From DATHWB01 sp040902855 (GTDB lineage Bacteria; Actinomycetota; Acidimicrobiia; Spongiisociales; ZC4RG35): 17,579 nt of DNA. Each line of letters opens with the position of its first letter. Within the stretch, counting starts at the first letter, position 1. Position numbers and translations under genes: made by a program. The notes beneath the pieces are model-generated. The model was not told the origin of the DNA. It did not search any database and saw only the letters and a list, made by a program, of their open reading frames with translations. This document shows, in pieces, positions 1 through 8,900 of the stretch. The stretch spans positions 1 through 17,579 of the forward strand of contig JBBDWN010000121.1 of NCBI GenBank assembly GCA_040902855.1. The letters are read 5' to 3'.

Positions 1-1191
1 GTGTTCGAACGACTCGACTCCGTCCCGCCCGACCCGATTCTCGGACTGATCGAGCGGTTCCGGGACGACCCGTCCCCTGACAAGGTCGATCTCGGAGTGG
101 GCGTCTACCGCGACGAATCCGGCCGTACGCCGATCATGGCCGCAGTGCGCGAGGCGGCGCGCCTCGAAGTCGAATCCAGTTCTTCGAAGGCATACTTCGG
201 CCAGGCCGGCAACCCTGAGATCAACCCGGTGCTCCAGGACCTGATCCTGGGACCCGAGCATCCCGCCAGCATCGCGAGGAGGGCGATCACCTTGCAAACA
301 CCGGGAGGTTCGGGGGCGCTCCGGGTCGCGGCGGAACTGCTGGTGGAGGCGAATCCCGACGTACGGATGTGGGTCCCGTCTCCGACGTGGGCAAACCACG
401 TTCCCCTGCTCGGCAGCGCCGGCATCCAACTCGAGGCGTACCCGTATTACGACCGGGCGATCGTCGCCCGCGACGCCATGCTCGGCACGCTCGAGACCGC
501 CCAGGAAGGCGATGTGATCCTCGTCCACGGTTCCTGTCACAACCCGACCGGGGCCGACCTCACCACCGAGGACTTTCGGGCGCTGGCGTCGATTGCCATG
601 GCGCGGAGGATCCCCGTGCTGGTCGACAGCGCCTACCAGGGATTCGCCCAGGGCTTGGAAGAGGACGCCGGCGGTGCCCGCATCCTCGTCGAGGCCGGCC
701 TCGAGGTGTTGATCTGCACCTCCTTTTCGAAAAACTTCGGGCTCTACCGCGATCGGGCGGGAGCCCTGACCGTCGCCGGTCCGTCCTCACAGACCACACA
801 GGCCGCATACTCGAACGCACTCAAGCTGGTTCGAACCATGTACTCGGTGCCCCCGGACCACGGACCCTCACTCGTGTCGCGGGTCCTCACCACCCCCGGA
901 CTGCGACAGAGATGGGAGACCGAACTCGATCACATGCGCACGAGGTTGTTCTCTCTCCGCGCCAAGCTCGTCGGGGCCTTGCGGGAACGAGGGAGAGCGG
1001 ATTTCGACTTCATCGCCGAACACAGGGGGATGTTCTCTCTCCTCGGCATCGATGAGGAGACGGCAACGAGTCTTGTCGAAGACCACCACGTGTATCTGCC
1101 GAGCAACGGTCGGATCAATGTGGCAGGGATCAGCGATGCCAACGTCGAGCGGGTCGCCGATGCGATCGTCGCCGTCACCGCCAAGAACTGA
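1..1191 (+). CDS. Class I aspartate/aromatic amino acid aminotransferase (AspC/TyrB type)
   Basis: This is a PLP enzyme that moves an amino group between aspartate or an aromatic amino acid and a 2-oxo acid such as 2-oxoglutarate. The 396-residue length is normal for fold-type I subgroup I-alpha, and the GTG start places the family N-terminus (FERLDSVPPDPILGL) where expected. Visible active-site residues are the PLP lysine K244 in SFSKNFGLYRDR, N181 in CHNPTG, D209 and Y212 in VDSAYQGF, R252, and the substrate-carboxylate arginine R371 in GRINVAG. R278, before YSVPP, matches the second arginine that handles dicarboxylates, so both aspartate and aromatic substrates are plausible. Its 3' end overlaps the convergent oxidoreductase gene by 17 bp. 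That neighbour oxidises aryl-pyruvates, which favours an aromatic role, but this is inference. The gene begins at the first base of the window, so its promoter is not visible. Confidence 0.93.
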   Translation: MFERLDSVPPDPILGLIERFRDDPSPDKVDLGVGVYRDESGRTPIMAAVREAARLEVESSSSKAYFGQAGNPEINPVLQDLILGPEHPASIARRAITLQTPGGSGALRVAAELLVEANPDVRMWVPSPTWANHVPLLGSAGIQLEAYPYYDRAIVARDAMLGTLETAQEGDVILVHGSCHNPTGADLTTEDFRALASIAMARRIPVLVDSAYQGFAQGLEEDAGGARILVEAGLEVLICTSFSKNFGLYRDRAGALTVAGPSSQTTQAAYSNALKLVRTMYSVPPDHGPSLVSRVLTTPGLRQRWETELDHMRTRLFSLRAKLVGALRERGRADFDFIAEHRGMFSLLGIDEETATSLVEDHHVYLPSNGRINVAGISDANVERVADAIVAVTAKN

Positions 1192-4100
1192 GGGCCGCTC
1201 CGAGTTGCTGGCGGTACTCCTCCGCCCTGCGGAACTTGAGCGACTCGTACCCGCGAACTGACTCCGGCAGCATCGCGATGCGGACGGCTTCGTCGTACCG
1301 CTCGGTCACTGGACCGGTGGAGAGTTCGGCGAGCACCGACTCGAACTCCTCGATCAACGCCCGTTCGAGCCTTCGCATCTCAAACCGCCCGAACGGGTCG
1401 AAAGGTGTGCCCCGAAGGAATTTGGCACGGCCAAGCAACCGGAACACAGGACGCGCCCACCCACCGAACGCCACCTTCCTCTTGCGACCCGCCCACGCCA
1501 ACACGGGGGGATGCAGCAGCCATCTGCTCCGGGGACTCGGGCCCCCGACTGAAGACGCGGCCGCACCGGCCTCCGGCAGGAGCATGAGACGCGCGACCTC
1601 GTACTCGTCCTTGTACGCCATCAGCTTGTGGTGCGAATCGGCTGCAGCCGACGTCAGCCTCCACCCACGTTCAGCGGAGTCGACCCCCACGACGGCCTCT
1701 ATCGAATCGAGGTACCGCTCCGCCCACTTGGCGCTCTGATATCCGACGAGGTCGGCGGTCAGCAGCCCGATGCGGGTGGCGAGGTCCTCATCGAGGCCCA
1801 AGCCGCCGATGCGGCGGGCGAGGCCGTCACCGAGCGCGGGAACGGTGATGCTCACTCCGGTGCGGAGACGATGACGTTCCAGCACCTTCCCAACTGCTTC
1901 CTGATCGGCCGCTGCGGCTCGCCCCCACTCGAAGGCGGCGAGATTGGCGTCCACTGCCACCCCGTTGAGCTCGATCGCCCGCCGGAGTGATCCCGGCCGG
2001 ACGGGTATCACTCCGGTCTGAACGGCCATCCCGAGGACAACGATGTTCGCTGGTGCAGACGTCCCGGTCACGGCTTCAGCGAGCGTGGCGGCGTCGACCG
2101 AGTACATCTCGGCGGAGGCTGCCGCGAGACGGGCGCGGATCTCCGCGTCGGGGAACGCCACCTCCGGGTGGCCGATCATGGCCCCGGTGGGTACCTGCTC
2201 CGTCGACAGGACAACCCGCGTTCGGTCGGGATCACAACAGTCGATGACCGGGTCGCTGGCCGCCACCAATCCGTCGAAGGCCACGAGCGCCGCCGCCTCG
2301 CCTCTCCCGACGAGATTCGTCGTGACCTCCCGGTCGGCCAGGATCAGGTCGCTGACGACCGGGCCCGCCTTCTGGGAGAGACCGGTTTGATCGAGACCGG
2401 CCACCTTCCATCCGTCGAACATGGCAGCCGTGGCCAGGATCTGGGCGGCGGTGACCACTCCCGTGCCTCCGACTCCGGCCAGTCGGAGAGGGACCGTGCC
2501 GGTGACCTGACCGACAGGCGGGTCCGGTAGGAGCGGTGGTTGCTCAGGTGCGATGTGTCCCAGGTCTCCGGCCTCGACCTCCATGAACGCCGGACAGTCG
2601 CCTTCGATGCAGGAGAAGTCGAGGTTGCACGAGGCCTGATGAATGGTGGTCTTGGTGCCGAGCGGCGTGTCAAGGGACTGGACCGACAGACAGTTGCTCT
2701 TGTCTCCACAGTCACCGCACCCTTCACAGATCCGGTGATTGATGACGATCCGGGTCTTCGGCGTGACAGCGAGTCCCCGCTTGCGATCCCGGCGCAGCTC
2801 GGCCGCGCACTCCTGATCATTGATGAGAACGGTGACGCCGACGACGGACGCCAGCCGTTCCTGTGCTTCCACGATCCGACTGCGGTCCCAGACCTCGACC
2901 CCGGACGGGAGGGAGGACGTGTCGTAGGCACGGGCATCGGGAGCAGTGATCAGCACCTGCTTGACCCCCTGCGCCAACAAGATCGAACACAACTGGGGAA
3001 CTGCGACGGAGAACGAGGCGTCCTGTCCCCCGGTCATGGCGACCGTCGAGTTGTAGAGGATCTTGAAGGTGATCGAGACGCCCGCCCCGATAGCTGCCTG
3101 GATCGCCAACTGGCCGGAGTGGAAGTACGTGCCGTCGCCGAAGTTCTGGAAGACGTGGGTGGTGTCGACAAATGGCTCCATCCCCACCCAATGGGCTCCC
3201 TCGTTGCCCATGGCGGTGATGCCGAAGGTCTCCCCCACTAGTTCGGTCGGCATGAGCAACGACATCCCGTGACACCCGGTTCCGGCGCCCACCAGCGCCC
3301 CGTCCGGAACCTTCGTCCCCCAGTTGTGCGGACATCCGGAACAGAAGAAGGGCGTTCGGTTGACGGCGAGCGGGATGGTGGTTCGCGCTCGCGTGGCTGT
3401 AATCGGGGCGAGGCGCTCGTCCAGGCGGCGGGCGAGCCGCTCCCTCAGTCCGGGCAGGATCGCATCCGTGTCGAGGAGTCCGTGGCTCGGCATCAGCGGA
3501 CTGCCGTCTGGGTGCTTCTTGCCGACAACTGTCGGCCGGTCGCCAAAGTCGTAGAGGGTGTCCTTGATCAGCCACTCGAGCGTCGGGTTCTTCTCCTCGA
3601 CAACCACGATCTCGGACAGCCCCTGGGCGAATCGGTGGACCATTTCCGCATCGAATGGCACCGGCATGCGAAGCTGCAGCAGGCGGATTCCGGCACGACG
3701 GATGGCCCCATCGTCGGTGAGACCGAGTCGGTGGAGCGCCTCTTTCGTCTCGTAATAGGTGTAGCCGGTGGCGACGATTCCTATCCAGGCGTCGGGAGGG
3801 TCGACCTCGATCCGGTTGAGACCGTTCTCGACCCCGTAGCGATAGGCGAGTTCGGCTCGGGTCGTCCTGAACTCCTCTTCGGCGGCGATCATGCGGGCGG
3901 AGCCGAGGAATATCGCACTCGGATCCGGTCGTGGGTCGTGGGCGGGGATCACGGGTGCACGGTCCAGGACCGGAAAGTCCACCGTGGCGCTGCCATCGGC
4001 CACCGGAGTCACGATCTTCATCGCCGACCACAACCCCGATGCTCGCGAGATGGCAGCTGCGTGCAGCCCGAGCTCGAGACACTCGGTGGTATTTCCCGGG

Positions 4101-4627
4101 TAGAGGATCGGCATGTGCAAGTCGACGAGGGCGGCATCGGAAGACGAAGGCATCGTCGAAGACTTGGCGGCCGGGTCGTCGCCGACGAGGGCAATGACAC
4201 CGCCGAGCGGGGAGGTTCCGGCGAACACTCCGTGCCGGATCGCGTCAGTGGCGCGGTCGAGTCCCGGAGCCTTTCCGTACCAGACACCGAGGACGCCGTC
4301 GTAGCGAGCGTCAGGTCGGGCGGCGGCCAGTTGGGATCCCATGACGGCGGACGCCCCCAGCTCTTCGTTCACACCGGGACGGTGGACGATCGGCAGGTCG
4401 GGATGTCGCCGCAGCATCCGCTGGACCTCCAGGTCGAAGCCTCCCAGCGGAGATCCCGGATATCCGGAAAGGAATCCGGCGGTGCGGTGGCCGGCGGTCC
4501 GGTCCCGACGGAGCTGCTCGGGAACGATCCGGGCGAGCGCCTGGATCGAGGTCATGAACACCCTGCCCTGATCGGCTTCATAGCGGTCTTCGAGTCGGTA
4601 GTGGCCCCAGGTGTCGGTGCTCATCAC
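1175..4627 (-). CDS. Indolepyruvate ferredoxin oxidoreductase family protein (fused alpha/beta, 1150 aa)
   Basis: This TPP-dependent 2-oxoacid:ferredoxin oxidoreductase converts aryl-pyruvates (indole-, phenyl- or hydroxyphenylpyruvate) to aryl-acetyl-CoA and reduces ferredoxin. The order is: pyrimidine-binding region with FLSGYPGSPLGG near the N-terminus; a TPP-binding part with C429/C432 in CSGCPHN, G497-D498-G499 and N526; Fe-S ligands C634, C637, C640, C646 and then C667, C673, C678; a gamma-type domain from about 714 (LAGVGGTGVV); and a C-terminal extension from about 900. This single-chain layout with the long C-terminal part is known from aerobic bacteria; archaeal IorA and IorB are separate. 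Start: GTG at 4627 is followed at once by ATG at 4624. A GGGAGG motif lies about 14 nt upstream, an unusually long spacing. It lies 84 bp downstream of fahA on the same strand and may be cotranscribed. That gap holds only a small hairpin (4665-4679). Exact substrate is inferred. Confidence 0.92.
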   Translation of the reverse strand: MMSTDTWGHYRLEDRYEADQGRVFMTSIQALARIVPEQLRRDRTAGHRTAGFLSGYPGSPLGGFDLEVQRMLRRHPDLPIVHRPGVNEELGASAVMGSQLAAARPDARYDGVLGVWYGKAPGLDRATDAIRHGVFAGTSPLGGVIALVGDDPAAKSSTMPSSSDAALVDLHMPILYPGNTTECLELGLHAAAISRASGLWSAMKIVTPVADGSATVDFPVLDRAPVIPAHDPRPDPSAIFLGSARMIAAEEEFRTTRAELAYRYGVENGLNRIEVDPPDAWIGIVATGYTYYETKEALHRLGLTDDGAIRRAGIRLLQLRMPVPFDAEMVHRFAQGLSEIVVVEEKNPTLEWLIKDTLYDFGDRPTVVGKKHPDGSPLMPSHGLLDTDAILPGLRERLARRLDERLAPITATRARTTIPLAVNRTPFFCSGCPHNWGTKVPDGALVGAGTGCHGMSLLMPTELVGETFGITAMGNEGAHWVGMEPFVDTTHVFQNFGDGTYFHSGQLAIQAAIGAGVSITFKILYNSTVAMTGGQDASFSVAVPQLCSILLAQGVKQVLITAPDARAYDTSSLPSGVEVWDRSRIVEAQERLASVVGVTVLINDQECAAELRRDRKRGLAVTPKTRIVINHRICEGCGDCGDKSNCLSVQSLDTPLGTKTTIHQASCNLDFSCIEGDCPAFMEVEAGDLGHIAPEQPPLLPDPPVGQVTGTVPLRLAGVGGTGVVTAAQILATAAMFDGWKVAGLDQTGLSQKAGPVVSDLILADREVTTNLVGRGEAAALVAFDGLVAASDPVIDCCDPDRTRVVLSTEQVPTGAMIGHPEVAFPDAEIRARLAAASAEMYSVDAATLAEAVTGTSAPANIVVLGMAVQTGVIPVRPGSLRRAIELNGVAVDANLAAFEWGRAAAADQEAVGKVLERHRLRTGVSITVPALGDGLARRIGGLGLDEDLATRIGLLTADLVGYQSAKWAERYLDSIEAVVGVDSAERGWRLTSAAADSHHKLMAYKDEYEVARLMLLPEAGAAASSVGGPSPRSRWLLHPPVLAWAGRKRKVAFGGWARPVFRLLGRAKFLRGTPFDPFGRFEMRRLERALIEEFESVLAELSTGPVTERYDEAVRIAMLPESVRGYESLKFRRAEEYRQQLGAALSSWR

Positions 4628-4711
4628 GCCAGTTTCTCATTCCTCCCGCATGCCGACAACAGGTCCGAACATTCTTCGGTGGACAGGCGACTCACCCGTC
4701 GATTCGATGCC

Positions 4712-5869
4712 TCATCCGGCTGCAGGCACCACTCGGCCTCCGACCGGGCCGAGGGGGATCGACCCGGCGTACCCGCGCAACATCACCTCGTCGCCGTCCT
4801 CCAGATAGGTGCGGACTTCATCTCCAATGAGGAACGGAACGGTTCCGCCCCGGCTTCGTTCCAGCAGGCATCCGTACTCGTCGGTCGTGGACACCGTGCC
4901 GGTGGCGAACAGATCGCCGGGTCGGATGACGGCACCGTTCACCGTGAGGTGGGCGAGCTGCTGGGCCGGGGTCCAATACAGACCTTCCGCCGAGTCGATG
5001 CACGCGATGCGCTCATCGCTGCCAGACCCGGCCCGCACCCAGACTTCCAGATCCAACCGCAGTGTCCATGGCTCGGACGCAGTGAGGTACCGGGCTGGAG
5101 GCGGGTCCTGTCTCCCGGGACCCACCCGAGCCGACCCGAGGGAGTCAAGCGGCATCACCCAGGCCGACACCGAGGTGGCGAACGACTTCCCGAGGAACGG
5201 CCCCAGGGGTACGTACTCCCAGGCCTGGATGTCGCGGGCGGTCCAGTCGTCGACCAGCACCACACCGAACAGGTGCTCGTCAGCCCGGTCGATGTCCACC
5301 GGCTCGCCGAGACTCGTCCGACCGCCGAGCAGGTACCCGATCTCCAGCTCGAAGTCGAGCATCGAACTCGGACCGAATCCGACCCCGGCGGCGTTGCGGA
5401 ACTGCCCCCGGGGACGGCGTACCGGCGTCCCGTCGACCACGACCGTGCCCGCGTGTCCGTGATATCCGACGGGAAGATGTAGCCAATTCTCCGGGAGCGG
5501 CGCCGCTTCGGGACGGAAGATGCGGCCCACATTCTCGGCGTGGTGGCGGGACGAGTAGAAGTCCACGAAATCCGCGACTTGCCAGGCCAGGTGATAGGAC
5601 ACGGAATCTGCCGGCCGCCGAGCGCGGTCGAATCGTTCTCGACCCTCGAGATCCACCAGCTCTTCTCTCAGGGCCCGCCACACCGCTGCTCCCGCCCCGA
5701 GCAACGGATTGAGACGGTCGGCAGCCACCAGCGACGGTTCGACCGAAGTCAGCGACAGTTCCGACAGATCGATGACGTCCGTCCCCGACCCCACCCCCAG
5801 CCGCCGTCGCCCGCTCTCGTCGGAAAACACGCAATACGGGAGAGCGCCGGTGGGAAAGTCGATCGACAT
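4712..5869 (-). CDS. fahA: Fumarylacetoacetase
   Basis: It hydrolyses fumarylacetoacetate to fumarate and acetoacetate, the last step of tyrosine/homogentisate degradation in the cytosol. The 385-residue protein carries the catalytic and metal-site residues of the characterised mammalian enzyme in matching context: D103 and H110 in DFYSSRHHAENVG, E174 and E176 in FELEIGYLLGG, D208 in DDWTARDIQ, K228 in PLGPFLGKSF, and T325 in FATGTVS. It is somewhat shorter than the roughly 420-residue animal enzymes but both domains are present. The ATG at 5867-5869 was chosen because similarity begins there and a TACCGT box ends 7 nt upstream, which fits a leaderless transcript. The open frame continues upstream, but that stretch is antisense to putA and looks non-coding. 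Homogentisate dioxygenase, maleylacetoacetate isomerase and HPP dioxygenase are not in the window. Confidence 0.96.
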   Translation of the reverse strand: MSIDFPTGALPYCVFSDESGRRRLGVGSGTDVIDLSELSLTSVEPSLVAADRLNPLLGAGAAVWRALREELVDLEGRERFDRARRPADSVSYHLAWQVADFVDFYSSRHHAENVGRIFRPEAAPLPENWLHLPVGYHGHAGTVVVDGTPVRRPRGQFRNAAGVGFGPSSMLDFELEIGYLLGGRTSLGEPVDIDRADEHLFGVVLVDDWTARDIQAWEYVPLGPFLGKSFATSVSAWVMPLDSLGSARVGPGRQDPPPARYLTASEPWTLRLDLEVWVRAGSGSDERIACIDSAEGLYWTPAQQLAHLTVNGAVIRPGDLFATGTVSTTDEYGCLLERSRGGTVPFLIGDEVRTYLEDGDEVMLRGYAGSIPLGPVGGRVVPAAG

Positions 5870-5876
5870 ACCAACG

Positions 5877-5882
5877 ACGGTA
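5877..5882 (-). promoter_or_regulatory. Candidate -10 box of fahA
   Basis: Read on the minus strand this is TACCGT, which fits the actinobacterial TAnnnT -10 pattern. It ends 7 nt before the fahA ATG, so transcription would start at or next to the start codon. No Shine-Dalgarno sequence is visible in between. No convincing -35 was found. Such boxes occur by chance, so this is inference. Confidence 0.35.
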
Positions 5883-5889
5883 GATCCTC

Positions 5890-5895
5890 TAACTT
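5890..5895 (+). promoter_or_regulatory. Candidate -10 box of putA
   Basis: TAACTT ends 8 nt before the putA ATG at 5904, the spacing expected for a leaderless mRNA. The fahA-putA gap is only 34 bp, so the two divergent promoters would overlap back to back. An imperfect-looking short symmetric element, TAGATCCTCTA (arms TAGA/TCTA, 5881-5891), lies between and across the two boxes and could be a regulator site. Evidence is by eye only. Confidence 0.4.
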
Positions 5896-5903
5896 GGCGG
5901 GTG

Positions 5904-8900
5904 ATGACCGACCTCGCCAACAACGACGCGGACCTCCTGGCGGACGACGCCGTCCGGCTGGTGGCCGAATGGCTGGCAGAGGCGCGACGCCGCGACGCCG
6001 ACACCGCCGAGACCCGCCGTCTGGCAGAACTGCTCGACGATCCTTCCGGCCCGGGGTTCGCCATGCGTTTCGTAGACCTGGTGATCCGCCCAGAGGATCC
6101 GCGAGCGGCGGCACGCCAGCTGAGGACGATCGTCACCTCCACCGCCGTTCCTCGCTTCCTCGGCCCGGTCGACCGACTGCTGCTCCGACTCGGAGCGCTG
6201 GTGGCCCCGCTCATCCCGCGCATCGTGCTCCCGCTGGCTCGGGCCAGAATGCGGGCGTTGATCGGCCATCTCATCGCCGATGCCGAGCCGGACCGCCTCA
6301 CCCGTCACCTGCAACGGTCCCGGGAGCAAGGAAACGACCTCAATGTGAACCTGCTGGGTGAGGCCGTGCTCGGCGACGCAGAAGCCACCCGCCGGCTCGA
6401 TGCCACCATTGCCCTCCTGGAACGCGGCGACGTCGACTACGTGTCGGTGAAAATCTCCTCGATCGTCTCTGAACTGAACCTGTGGGCGTTCGATCACACC
6501 GTCGAGCTCATCGAGGACCGGCTGCGCCGCCTGTATCGGGCGGCCGGACCGGACAAGTTCGTCAACCTCGACATGGAGGAGTACGCCGATTTGGACCTGA
6601 CCATCGAGGCGTTCACGCGACTGTTGTCCGAGCCCGAGTTCGGCCATCTCACGGCGGGAATCGTGTTGCAGGCATACCTCCCGGACAGTTATCCCGCACT
6701 GCAGCGGCTGTCGGATTGGGCGGCACAGCGTCGTGTCGACGGCGGCGGAGAGATCAAGGTGCGACTCGTCAAGGGAGCCAACCTGGCGATGGAACGGGTC
6801 GACGCAGAGATCCACGGCTGGGAGCAGGCACCGTACGCCACCAAGACCGAGACCGACGCCAACTACAAGCGCTGCTTGGACTGGGCGTTTTCGCCGGAGC
6901 GCATGAGGGGGATGCGGATCGGGGTGGCCTCGCACAACCTCTTCGACGTCGCCTGGGCGATGCTGCTCGCCGACTGTCGCGGAGTGGCCGACCGGATCGA
7001 TTTCGAGATGCTGCAAGGCATGGCTCCGGCAGAGGCCGCCGTGGTACGGGAGGCGGCGGGCGGCCTGCGGCTGTACACGCCGGTGGTTGCCCGGTCGGAT
7101 TTCGACACGGCCATCTCCTATCTCTTCCGACGCTTGGAGGAGAACTCCGACCCCGAGAACTTCATCAGTTCGCTCTTCGACCTCGACGCCGACGGTCCCG
7201 CCTTCGCCGAACAGGAGCAACGCTTCCGCCAAGCGCTGGCCACCCGGCACGAAGTCTCCTCCGGACCTCGTCGCAGCCAGGACCGAACTGACGCAGTGCC
7301 GCCCTCGGACCCCGATGCCGTCTTCGCGAACGCCCCTGACACCGACCCTGCGATAGCCGCCAATCGCAGGTGGGCAACCGAGATCATCAACCGGCCGCCG
7401 GTCGGAGTGCAGACCCCGATGTCCACCCAGGTCTCTGATGTGGACGCGGCGGTCGGCAGAGCCCGGGCAGCCGGCGCAGAGTGGACTCGACTTCCCGCGG
7501 CAGAACGGCGATGGGTGCTGCGAGCGATCGGCGACTCGCTGGAACGGCGGCGGCCGGACCTGATCTCGGCGATGATCCATGAAGGATCGAAGACCATCGC
7601 CCAAGCCGACCCCGAGGTATCGGAAGCCATCGATTTTGCCCGTTACTACGCAGACCGGGCACTCGACCTCGAAACGGTGGAAGGCCAGGAGTTCCAACCT
7701 TTCGGAGTGGTGGCGGTCGTCCCGCCGTGGAACTTCCCGGTGGCGATCCCGGCGGGAGGTGTACTGGCGGCGTTGGCGGCAGGAAACGGTGTGGTCTTCA
7801 AGCCGGCGCCCGAGGTTCCCCGCTGCGCCGAAGTGGTGTGGGAGGCGATGCGGGATGCGGGGCTTCCTGCGGATCTCGTCCAGTACATCCGGGTTCCCGA
7901 CAACGAGGTCGGCCGGCATCTCATCACCCACCCGGACGTCGATGCGGTGATCCTCACCGGCTCGTACGACACGGCCTCGCTATTCAAGGGCTGGAAGCCG
8001 GACCTGCGGCTGTTCGCCGAGACGTCCGGCAAGAACGCCCTCATCGTCACTCCCAACGCAGACCTCGATCTCGCAGCGGCAGATCTCGTCAACTCCGCCT
8101 TCGGACACGCCGGGCAGAAGTGCTCGGCGGCCAGCCTGGCGATCCTGGTCGGCTCGGTCTACGAATCGGCGCGATTCCGCCGTCAGATCGTCGACGCCGC
8201 CCGCAGTCTCGTCGTGGGAGATTCCACCGATCCGGCGACCGACATGACTCCCCTGGCGGCGGAGATGAGTGCCCGACTGGAACGAGCGTTCACCGTGCTC
8301 GACCCTGGAGAGTCGTGGCTGCTGGAGCCGCGCCCGCTGGGAGAACGCATCTGGACCCCGGGAATCAAGGACGGAGTCCGACCAGGGTCGTGGTTCCACC
8401 AGACCGAGTGCTTCGGTCCCGTGCTTGGTCTCATGCGCGCCGACGACTTCGACCACGCGATCGAACTGCAGAACGCGGTCGACTACGGCCTCACCGCTGG
8501 GATCCACTCCCTCGACGCCGACGAACTCGACCGGTGGGCAGTCAGGGTCGAGGCGGGCAACGCCTATCTCAACCGTCACATCACCGGCGCCATCGTCCGT
8601 CGCCAGCCGTTCGGAGGCTGGAAGAAGAGTTCCGTCGGTCCCGGAGCGAAGGCCGGCGGCCCCAACTATGTCGCCCAGTTCGGGCACTGGCTCGATTCGG
8701 GAGCGCTTTCGACACAGCGCGCAGAACCGTCGGGCCGAATTCGTGAGCTGGTGGAGCCGTTCGACTCACAATGGCTGTTCGACGCCGTCGCCAGTGACGC
8801 CTACTGGTGGCAGTTCGAGTTCGGGGTTGATCACGACAAGTCGGGACTGGTGGTCGAGTCCAACATCTTTCGGTATCGGGCGAGACCCGAAGTCGTGATC

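Noticed and set aside
4665..4679. CCGAA-CATTC-TTCGG hairpin between fahA and the oxidoreductase, considered as terminator or LexA box
   Set aside because: The stem is only 5 bp with no U-tract, and the spacing and bases do not fit the actinobacterial SOS box.
3269..5482. A 737-codon open frame on the plus strand opposite the oxidoreductase and fahA
   Set aside because: It is antisense to two well-supported genes, has low-complexity Arg/Gly/Asp-rich translation and no recognisable domain; this is a typical shadow in GC-rich DNA.
5709..5903. N-terminal extension of putA by 65 codons
   Set aside because: It overlaps the start of fahA on the other strand and has no PutA-like sequence; a -10-like box lies just before ATG 5904.
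5870..6301. N-terminal extension of fahA by 144 codons
   Set aside because: The extension lies antisense to putA and is Ser/Arg-rich; family similarity begins at the ATG at 5869.
5889..7931. A 680-codon open frame on the minus strand opposite putA
   Set aside because: It covers the reverse of confirmed putA coding sequence, and its product shows no family signature.
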